This document shows, piece by piece, positions 33,034 through 40,183 of a stretch of 64,000 bases of DNA. The first letter of the stretch is position 1, and every line of letters starts with the position of its first letter. Made by a program: the position numbers and the translations under genes. The stretch lies in contig JABTUJ010000020.1 in NCBI GenBank assembly GCA_015075445.1, forward strand, positions 85,899 through 149,898, written 5' to 3'. A model generated the notes under the pieces. The model ran no database searches and was not told where the DNA came from. It worked only from the letters and a program-made list of their open reading frames with translations. The stretch comes from Verrucomicrobiales bacterium (lineage in GTDB: Bacteria; Verrucomicrobiota; Verrucomicrobiia; Limisphaerales; J093).

Positions 33034-35393
33034 CGCCACCGGCGCAAGCGCAGCGCATTCCCGATGACCAGCAAATCCGACGCGCCCATGGCGGCGGCAC
33101 ACACGATCGGGCTCAGGAACCCAAGCGCGGCCAGGGGCACCGCTGCGGCATTGTAGAAGAATGCCCAGAACAGATTCTGTTTGATCGTCCGCAACGTCGC
33201 CTGGGCCAACCCGATCGCCTCCGGGATGGCCTCGATGTCTGACCGCAACAACACCAGGTCCGCCGCCTCGCGCGCCACGTCGCTCGCCCGGCTGACGGCA
33301 ATGCCGAGATCGGCCTGCTCGAGCGCCGGGGCGTCGTTGATGCCGTCCCCCACGAACGCCAACCGTTCCCCGGCCTGCTGCCGAGCCGCAATGAAATCCG
33401 CTTTCCGCTCGGGCTTTGCGTCCGCCAGGACGTTCGCCGCCGCGATCCCCGCGGCCTGGGCCACCGCTGCGGCCGTCCGCGTGTGATCGCCGGTGACCAG
33501 GTACACTCGCTGACCCTGCGCGGTGAGCCGCTGCACGACATCCCAGGCATGGGGTTTGAGAGAATCGCGCAAGGCGAACAGCCCCAGAAGATCGTGCTCC
33601 GCCCCCAGCCCGATGACGGTTGCGCCCTTGTCCGTCCAGTTGTCGGCGAACTTCGAAAGTCCGTCCAGGCGCACGCCGCATTCCCGCAGCCACGCCAGCG
33701 AACCGAGCCGAACCAGGCGCCCTTCCAGCCGCGCTTGCACGCCCTGCCCGCGCAGCTCCGTCCAAGCCCCCGACACCTCGTCCGGGCCTTTCCCCGCGCT
33801 TCCGAATGGCTGGGACCGGCGCACGTCGGCGGCGTTGGTGGGTTTGGCGTCCCGCCAGCGCGGGTCCGACGGGGAGGGGAGGGGAGCGCTGGAGGGCTCG
33901 CGCCCTTGCGCGCGCGCCCACTGGACGACCGCGAGGCTGAGCGGGTGGTTCGAGGGGCGGGCCAGAGTCCCTGCCAAGCGAGCCAACACGCCGTCCGCCC
34001 GGTTCCCGCCTTGGATTTCTTCCACCGCGGCCACTTCGACCTGTCCGCGCGTGAGCGTCCCGGTCTTGTCGAACACCACGCCCGTAAGGCGGCCGGACTT
34101 CTCAAGCGCCTGGCCATCCCGGATGAGGATCCCGCGCCGCGCCGCCACGTTGGCTCCCACCATGATGGCAATGGGCGTGGCCAGACCCATGGCGCAGGGA
34201 CAGGCCACGATCAGCACCGCCGCCGCGTGAATCGCCGCCGCGGCCCAAGGGGACGTTGGGAGCGTCGCGTGCCAAAGCCAGCCACTCAACCCATGATGGA
34301 CCGCTTGGGCGCGGTCGAAAGCCAGTCCCCACCAGAGCGCGGTCGCCATGGCCACCAGCACCACGATGGGCACAAACACCCCGCTGACCCGGTCCACGAG
34401 CCGTTGGATGTTCGCGCGGCTGTTCTGCGCCCGCTCGACGGCTGCCATGATCTGCCGCAAGGCCGTCGCCTCGCCCGTGGCCGTCACCCGCAACACCAGC
34501 CGGCCGCTCTGGTTCACCGTGCCGGCATAAAGCCGGGCGCCCGATGCCTTCTCGACGGGCATTGACTCGCCCGTGAGCATCGCTTCATCGACGGCCGATT
34601 GGCCTTCGAGGACCTCGCCGTCGGTGGGCACGCGGTCTCCCGGCTTCAGCAGGACGCGGTCACCGACCTTCAATTCGGCCGCCGGCACCGTGGTGTCGGT
34701 TCCGCCGGAATCGAGCCGGCGGGCGGTGGGCGGGGCCAGATCCAGCAGGGCTTCGAGCGCGCTGGCAGCCCGGGCGCTCGCTCGCGCCTCGAGCCAGTGG
34801 CCGAGGCTGATCAACGTGAGAATCGCCGCAGCTTCAACGAAGTACAGGTGCCCCGGCCAGCCGGCCAACAGCGCCACCGTGCTGTAGAGGAACGCGGTGG
34901 TTGAGCCCAGCGCCACCAATGTGTCCATGTTCGCGCTGCCGGCCCTCAGTTGAAGCCAGGCGCCGCGATAGAACCGGGCGCCGCAAAGCACCTGCACGGG
35001 CAGCACCGCCGCAAAGCACAGCCACTGGAACCACCGCTCCAGACCCCACCCGAACACCCATTCCCCCAGCAGCAGCGGCACCGTGACCGTGAGCCCTACG
35101 ACCAGGTTGAACCGCCAACCGGCCAGCGGTGACCACTTCGGTTCCGCCGGTTTGGGTTGGTCGGCCGCCAGCACCGAGGCCGGGAAACCCGCCCCCCGCT
35201 GCAGGGCGTCCACAACCGCTTGCGGGTTCGGAGCCGTGCCAGGCGCCCAGCGGACGGTGGCGCAGTTGCCGGCAAGATCCACCGACGCGCCGGCGACGCC
35301 CGGCACCGACTGGATGGCCTGGGTGGCGGCCCGCGCACATCCCTGACAGGTCATGCCGGTGACGCGGAACTGAACAGTGGCAGCTTCAGCCAT
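32991..35393 (-). CDS. copA: Heavy-metal P1B-type ATPase, probable copper exporter
   Basis: An 800-residue P1B ATPase. Domains: N-terminal heavy-metal-associated domain with TCQGC (residues 15-19), membrane helices from about 95, TGES (274-277), metal-site CPC (398-400), phosphorylation site DKTGT (442-446), the HP locus in SNHPLS (about 483), TGDHTRTA and GDGINDAP (682-689). CPC indicates transport of Cu+ (or Ag+). The last helix reads MGASD where classical CopA has MxxSS, which leaves selectivity slightly open. It is convergent with and overlaps the NagB-like gene. No copper regulator gene is nearby. Confidence 0.9.
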   Translation of the reverse strand: MAEAATVQFRVTGMTCQGCARAATQAIQSVPGVAGASVDLAGNCATVRWAPGTAPNPQAVVDALQRGAGFPASVLAADQPKPAEPKWSPLAGWRFNLVVGLTVTVPLLLGEWVFGWGLERWFQWLCFAAVLPVQVLCGARFYRGAWLQLRAGSANMDTLVALGSTTAFLYSTVALLAGWPGHLYFVEAAAILTLISLGHWLEARASARAASALEALLDLAPPTARRLDSGGTDTTVPAAELKVGDRVLLKPGDRVPTDGEVLEGQSAVDEAMLTGESMPVEKASGARLYAGTVNQSGRLVLRVTATGEATALRQIMAAVERAQNSRANIQRLVDRVSGVFVPIVVLVAMATALWWGLAFDRAQAVHHGLSGWLWHATLPTSPWAAAAIHAAAVLIVACPCAMGLATPIAIMVGANVAARRGILIRDGQALEKSGRLTGVVFDKTGTLTRGQVEVAAVEEIQGGNRADGVLARLAGTLARPSNHPLSLAVVQWARAQGREPSSAPLPSPSDPRWRDAKPTNAADVRRSQPFGSAGKGPDEVSGAWTELRGQGVQARLEGRLVRLGSLAWLRECGVRLDGLSKFADNWTDKGATVIGLGAEHDLLGLFALRDSLKPHAWDVVQRLTAQGQRVYLVTGDHTRTAAAVAQAAGIAAANVLADAKPERKADFIAARQQAGERLAFVGDGINDAPALEQADLGIAVSRASDVAREAADLVLLRSDIEAIPEAIGLAQATLRTIKQNLFWAFFYNAAAVPLAALGFLSPIVCAAAMGASDLLVIGNALRLRRWRQCITTSQVPRPGR

Positions 35394-35431
35394 GCGCCCA
35401 GTGTAGCGTCACCCCGCCCGTCGGTGAAGCG

Positions 35432-35450
35432 AGACGCTCGCGAAGCGTCT
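35432..35450. promoter_or_regulatory. Perfect inverted repeat between divergent copA and manC
   Basis: AGACGCT, five bases, then AGCGTCT. It lies 39 bp upstream of the copA start codon, on the copA 5' side. It could be an operator or a 5'-UTR hairpin; no further support is seen. Confidence 0.35.
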
Positions 35451-35514
35451 GGAGATTCCCTCAGCCCAGTCCCCGCTGTTGACATGGGGGGAAGGGGCGG
35501 TCTGCGGTGCATCG

Positions 35515-35542
35515 TTGACCGCGAGGGGTTGCGGAGTAATCT
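35515..35542 (+). promoter_or_regulatory. Sigma-70-like promoter candidate for manC
   Basis: TTGACC (35,515-35,520), 16 bases, TAATCT (35,537-35,542), about 108 bp upstream of the manC ATG. The match to both hexamers is good for GC-rich DNA. A nearby TTGACA at 35,479 has no matching -10 box. Confidence 0.4.
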
Positions 35543-35650
35543 GCGCCGCGTGAGTCGAGGGTGAGCGGCCGGGCTGCGGAGGTCAATTGGCCGGGCAACA
35601 GCAGGCGGGCGTTCGAGGAGTTGGATGGATGATCGGGAGTGAGGTGCGAC

Positions 35651-36766
35651 ATGGAGCGTTACGTCATTGTGCTGGCAGGGGGGCGCGGCGAGCGGTTCTG
35701 GCCGGTCAGCCGCGAACAAACTCCGAAGCAGTTCCTGAAGCTGCTCGGCGAGCGGTCGTTCCTCCAGCAGACCGTGGATCGGGTGGACCGGTTGGTCCCG
35801 ACCGAGAATGTGCTGGTGATCACCAACGCCGCGCAAGCCGCCGAGGTGCGCAAACAGTTGCCCAAGCTGCCGCGCGCCAATGTAGTGGCGGAACCGGTGG
35901 GAAGAGATACCTGTGCCGCCGTGACCTTGGGGGCTGCGGTGGTGGGGGCGCGGTCGACCACCGCCGTCATGGCGGTGCTCCCGGCGGATCACGTCGTGCC
36001 GGAGATCCCCAAGTTTCGGCGGGTGCTGGAGGACGCGTTTGACCTGGCCAGTCGTGGCCAGGTGCTGGTGACCATTGGCATCCAACCCACGGAACCTGCG
36101 ACCGGATACGGTTACATCAAACTGGGCCCGGAGCTGCCGCCACCCGCCGGGGCCAAGCGCTGGCGCACGACGTTCTTCAAGGCTGAAGCGTTTCGCGAGA
36201 AGCCGGATGAAGCGACGGCACGGACCTATCTCGAGAGCGGTCAGTACCGGTGGAACGCGGGGATGTTCGTGTGGTCGTTTGTGAGCCTGACCGGGGCTCT
36301 CGAGCGACATCAACCCGAGATGCACGCGGCCTGTCAGCGCTGGTTCGCCGCGGCCGGGAAGGGGCCGACGGCGTTGGGGAAGGTGCTGGCGCGCGAGTAT
36401 CCGGACGTGCGGAAGATCAGTGTGGACTACGCCGTGCTCGAGAAGGCGCACAACATCGTGTGCGCGGACGGTGCGTTCGCGTGGGATGACGTGGGGACGT
36501 GGCCGGCGCTGGCGCGGCATCTGAAGACGGACGCGGAGGGGAACGCGGTGGTGGGCGAAGTCTGGCACGTAGATGCGGCGCGGAACCTGGTGTTCGACGC
36601 GCGCACCCAGGCGAAGCGCACCCCGATCTGTCTCGTGGGCCTGCGGGACGCCGTGGTGGTGCAGACAGACGATGTCACCTTGGTGGCGTCGAAACACCAG
36701 GCGCAGCAGGTCAAGGAACTGGTGAACCGGCTGGCGCGGGATCCGGCGCGGAAACGACTGGTGTAA
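35651..36766 (+). CDS. manC: Mannose-1-phosphate guanylyltransferase
   Basis: A 371-residue nucleotidyltransferase with VLAGGRGERFWPVSRE (nucleotide-binding loop with Arg), TPKQFLKL, AVLPADHVV, GYGYIKLG, FREKPD and NAGMFVWS, as in GDP-mannose pyrophosphorylases. It makes GDP-mannose from GTP and mannose-1-phosphate for polysaccharide or glycoprotein synthesis. It lacks the C-terminal phosphomannose isomerase domain found in bifunctional enzymes. ATG 35,651 is preferred to a GTG four codons earlier. No other sugar-nucleotide gene is adjacent. Confidence 0.93.
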   Translation: MERYVIVLAGGRGERFWPVSREQTPKQFLKLLGERSFLQQTVDRVDRLVPTENVLVITNAAQAAEVRKQLPKLPRANVVAEPVGRDTCAAVTLGAAVVGARSTTAVMAVLPADHVVPEIPKFRRVLEDAFDLASRGQVLVTIGIQPTEPATGYGYIKLGPELPPPAGAKRWRTTFFKAEAFREKPDEATARTYLESGQYRWNAGMFVWSFVSLTGALERHQPEMHAACQRWFAAAGKGPTALGKVLAREYPDVRKISVDYAVLEKAHNIVCADGAFAWDDVGTWPALARHLKTDAEGNAVVGEVWHVDAARNLVFDARTQAKRTPICLVGLRDAVVVQTDDVTLVASKHQAQQVKELVNRLARDPARKRLV

Positions 36767-36800
36767 CGCGGGCGAGCCGGCCAAGACCGACCCGCCCGCG
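36767..36800. terminator. Bidirectional hairpin between convergent genes
   Basis: A perfect 8-bp stem (CGCGGGCG at 36,767-36,774 with its complement at 36,793-36,800) begins one base after the manC stop and lies just beyond the stop of the convergent gene. It has no strong T-run. Confidence 0.45.
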
Positions 36801-36823
36801 CCTGCCGTAACCCAGGCAGTTGC

Positions 36824-39817
36824 CTACTCGACCGTGAGGGCAATCAGGAACGGTGCCGAATCGGTGCCGGTGCTGCGGTAATCCATCGTGGTGATCTCGA
36901 CGTCGGGCAGGGGGTTTTCCCAGGTGGTGAGGTAGATGGACTTGGGCGGGCCGTTGGGGTTGGCGAGGTTGGGGCCGCTCCAGGCGACAGTGGCCTCGCC
37001 CGAATCCGGGGCCGCGGTCCACCAGTCGAGGACGTCCTCGCCGTAACGGATGGGGATCTCCCGCTGCTGACCATCGGCATAGTGGACGATGTAGAGGCCG
37101 ATGACGGTGCCGGGCTCGGCGGGCCAGCCGCAGGCATGGAGGAAGTGAAGGCGCGAGGCCGTGCGGTGGATGGCGATGTTCTCGACGGCCTTCGGGAAGG
37201 AGACGCTGAGCTGTTCGGCGGCGAGCCGGCCGTACAACTGGATGACGCCGCGAACGTCGAAGGTGACGTCGCCGAACGGCTGCAGGCCCTGGGGGAGGTT
37301 TTCCAGGGTGTTGTTGGGCACGCCACCGGCATGCCAGGAATCGGTGAGCGCAGCGTTGTAGTAGCCCGAGAGGTCGATGGCTTCATCGGGCGTGTCGGGC
37401 GAGCGGTCCGGGATCGAGTTCCGCGGCCGGCCTGGCGATTTGGGCTGCGGGCGTGGGAGGAAGTGCCAGCGCGGGTTGGCGAGGAGGATCTGGTCAAAGG
37501 CCTCGGGGTTGCCGTCTTCGCCGCTCCAAAGGGTTTCCCGCAGCTTCTGGTGAGCGGCCGGCGAGGCGAGGTAAGTCTCGGCGATGGCGTTCCCGAGGGT
37601 GGAGACGAGGCGGGTGAAGGCCTCGGTACTCTGGAGCAGACCGACCTGATATAGTCCGGGGGTGACGCGCGTGTAGACGAGGCTGCCCCCGACTTCATCG
37701 GCGGTGGAGGCGTAGCCAGCGAGGACGTCTTGCAGCAGCGGCAGCACCTTGGCGCGGGGGAAGCGGAGGTTGCCGGGGAGGGTGACGTAGAGTTCGCCGG
37801 TGTCGGGCTGGCGGTTGAGCGAGTAGAGGAGTTCGGGCATGGGCAGGTCGGCGAGCCGGGCCTTGAGCTCGTCAGGCGTCTCGGCGCCGTCCGCCTTCTG
37901 CCGGGCTTGGACGAGGTAGGCGGCGAGGTCGGCGTGGACGCGGTCCTCGAGGCTGGCGAGCCAATCCACGAACTGCGGGAGCTGCTGGAGCGAGCGCTGG
38001 ATGGCGACGTAATTGACGTCGGGCGGGAGGCGATCGAGGAGTTTGCCGACCGCCGGTGTGAGGGGGCGCGAGGCGGAGGCGTCGAGCTGGGCGAGCCAGT
38101 CGGCGTTGTTGCCGCCCTGGTGAAAGACGAGGAACGGGCCGACGTGGCGAGCGAAGAACCACCGGCGGTTGACGAGTTCATGCTGGTCATAGCCGAAGAG
38201 GCCGCCGTGGGTGCGCCAGGTGCTTTCGGTGACGAGGCGGCGGACGCCGGCGTCGAGGGATTCGGCGAGGAGGCGGTTGTCGTGATCGAACCACGGTTCC
38301 TGCTGGGTGGTCAGGCGGTTGAAGGTAATGGCGGCCTCGCGGTTGCGATTCCGGACGTCGGCTTGTTCACGGAGGCAGCGTTCGAGGAGGGCGGGGTCGG
38401 CATCGGGGACGAGCTTGACGGCGCGGAGATGGGGGAGGCGAAGGGCCTTGAAATAGGCGAGGAGGCTTTCGGCCTGGGCGAGGTCGGGTTGTGGGTCGAC
38501 CGGGGCGCTCAGGGTCAGCGTCCAGGGCACTTGGGATTCGATTGTTGGCAGAGCGCGGGTGTCTTCCAGGAGAGTGGCGAACCGGTCGAACCAGGAGGAC
38601 TTGAGGCCTTTCCTGGCGAACGCCTCGCGGACAGCCGCGACCCAGTTCTTAACGCCGGGATTGGCGGCGGGGGGAGGCTGACGGCCGGAGACGGTGAGAC
38701 GCGGGGAGTCGCTGCCGATCCAGCGGAGAACTTCGGCGAGTTCGTCGCGCGGGATGGGGCGGGTGGCGGTGTCCGGCTGGTATTGCTGGTTGTAGATGCG
38801 GAGGCCGAGCTCGGGGAAACGGGCATCGAGGCGCGCGGTGAAGCAGAGGCCCTCGAAGGTCAGGAGCTGGTTGGTGACGTAATCGAGGAGCTGGCGGCTG
38901 GTGACATCGACCACGGCCTCGAGGTAGTCCGCGAACTGCTCGAGGTTTTCGACCCCGAACTGGGCGCGGAACTGTTGCTCGAGCTGCTGGCGGGCAGCCG
39001 GAGGGAGGTCGGCAAGGAACTCCTTGCGCTTCTGCTGAAGGAGCATCATGCCAAGGGGCTGGAACTGGGCCAACTGCACGGCGACGGGCTTGATCATGCG
39101 AGGATCGCAAACCACGGCAACGTGTTGCTGGGCCGCTTCATTCAGCGCACGAGCCAGGAAGCCGTCGGCTTCGAGGCGCTCAGCGGGCGGGAGAGCGAAG
39201 AGGGAGAGGGTCAGGGCGCGGTCACCGCAGAGGTAGGCGCGGTCCTGGGCGCACGCGAGGTAGAGCTCGGGCAGCGGGACGGCGGTGGGCACGATCCGAA
39301 CCGCGGCGCCCTGACCGAGTTCAACTCGCTCGACCTCACGGGGTTTCAGCGCTCCGGTCAGGAGGCCGGCGAAGGCGTCGGGCTGCGCGACGGGCAGCGT
39401 GATGATGAACATGCGGCGCGGGTCGCCGAGGTAGAGGCTGACGGTGGCGGGTTGGCGGGCGGCGAGGCCGAAGCTCTGCGCGATCTGGGCTTCGTCGAGC
39501 GGCGCGCCGATGGTCTGGAGACCGGCCAGCAGCAGGATGGGGTTGGGTGACTCGAGGAGGTTCCGCGCGTCGGGCGGCAACGCCTGGAGCGGGGCAGCGG
39601 CCTTGAGGATGCCTTCGAGACCCTCGATTACGGGCAGCAGGCCGTTGAACTGGGCGTGCAGGATTGCGCCCCGCGGCAAGATGGCGGAGGCGGGGCCGGC
39701 GGCGAGCCGGTGTTCGCTGAGATGTTGCGGCTGAATGGGTTGCAGGTCAGCTCCGATGATGGGCGTGAGCCAGAGCGGGCCCGCCAAGGCCCAGAGCAGA
39801 AGGCGTTTCGTTCTCAT
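36824..39817 (-). CDS. Large exported protein of unknown function
   Basis: A 997-residue protein. ATG at 39,817 gives a good signal peptide (MRTKRLLLWALAG, then ending near IIGAD); an in-frame ATG 30 bases earlier would put charged residues before it. The sequence is mixed alpha/beta with many Gln/Leu-rich helices (RQQLEQQFRAQFGVENLEQF) and a beta-rich C-terminal ~150 residues with DVEITTMDYRSTG. No catalytic motif or named family is recognised. It is convergent with manC and is followed upstream by a repeat-containing spacer. It probably acts in the periplasm or at the surface. Confidence 0.7.
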   Translation of the reverse strand: MRTKRLLLWALAGPLWLTPIIGADLQPIQPQHLSEHRLAAGPASAILPRGAILHAQFNGLLPVIEGLEGILKAAAPLQALPPDARNLLESPNPILLLAGLQTIGAPLDEAQIAQSFGLAARQPATVSLYLGDPRRMFIITLPVAQPDAFAGLLTGALKPREVERVELGQGAAVRIVPTAVPLPELYLACAQDRAYLCGDRALTLSLFALPPAERLEADGFLARALNEAAQQHVAVVCDPRMIKPVAVQLAQFQPLGMMLLQQKRKEFLADLPPAARQQLEQQFRAQFGVENLEQFADYLEAVVDVTSRQLLDYVTNQLLTFEGLCFTARLDARFPELGLRIYNQQYQPDTATRPIPRDELAEVLRWIGSDSPRLTVSGRQPPPAANPGVKNWVAAVREAFARKGLKSSWFDRFATLLEDTRALPTIESQVPWTLTLSAPVDPQPDLAQAESLLAYFKALRLPHLRAVKLVPDADPALLERCLREQADVRNRNREAAITFNRLTTQQEPWFDHDNRLLAESLDAGVRRLVTESTWRTHGGLFGYDQHELVNRRWFFARHVGPFLVFHQGGNNADWLAQLDASASRPLTPAVGKLLDRLPPDVNYVAIQRSLQQLPQFVDWLASLEDRVHADLAAYLVQARQKADGAETPDELKARLADLPMPELLYSLNRQPDTGELYVTLPGNLRFPRAKVLPLLQDVLAGYASTADEVGGSLVYTRVTPGLYQVGLLQSTEAFTRLVSTLGNAIAETYLASPAAHQKLRETLWSGEDGNPEAFDQILLANPRWHFLPRPQPKSPGRPRNSIPDRSPDTPDEAIDLSGYYNAALTDSWHAGGVPNNTLENLPQGLQPFGDVTFDVRGVIQLYGRLAAEQLSVSFPKAVENIAIHRTASRLHFLHACGWPAEPGTVIGLYIVHYADGQQREIPIRYGEDVLDWWTAAPDSGEATVAWSGPNLANPNGPPKSIYLTTWENPLPDVEITTMDYRSTGTDSAPFLIALTVE

Positions 39818-40049
39818 GGTCGAGTGTTCTGGATTGACGTCTGCCAAACGGCGCGGACCGCGTGACCCGACAGCGTGTCACGGGCGACGCGCCGATAGGG
39901 TATGGGACACCGCAGGAGGCGGGTTTGTTTCAACGAGACTCGGTCGGCCGGGGGTGGGATGGGTCGGGGTGCCGGGAGCGCAGGCAGGATGCCCGCACCA
40001 CAAGGTCCAGCCCGGACACTTCACACTCGGCGCGAAACCGCGGCGGACC

Positions 40050-40150
40050 GTAGGCGCCGACGTGAGGAGGCGATGTGGGCCGGGGGCAATTCCCTTCGCC
40101 TCCTCACGTCGGCGCCGACGCCCGCAAGGCCTCCTCACGTCGGCGCCTAC
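40050..40150. repeat. Hairpin repeat, GC-type family: one direct and two inverted copies
   Basis: A direct copy at 40,050-40,071, then inverted copies at 40,098-40,119 and 40,129-40,150. The first pair has the same 48-bp offset as the pair at 20,446. One inverted copy has GTCGG instead of GTAGG at its outer end. The element occupies the gene-free interval 39,818-40,183; nothing else is recognised there. Confidence 0.85.
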
Positions 40151-40183
40151 AGCGCGTACGAGAGCGGGTATGGGATTCCCATG

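Noticed and set aside
37730..39550. Plus-strand 606-codon frame opposite the exported 997-residue protein
   Set aside because: Gly/Glu/Val-rich antisense shadow; the minus-strand frame has a signal peptide and normal residue composition.
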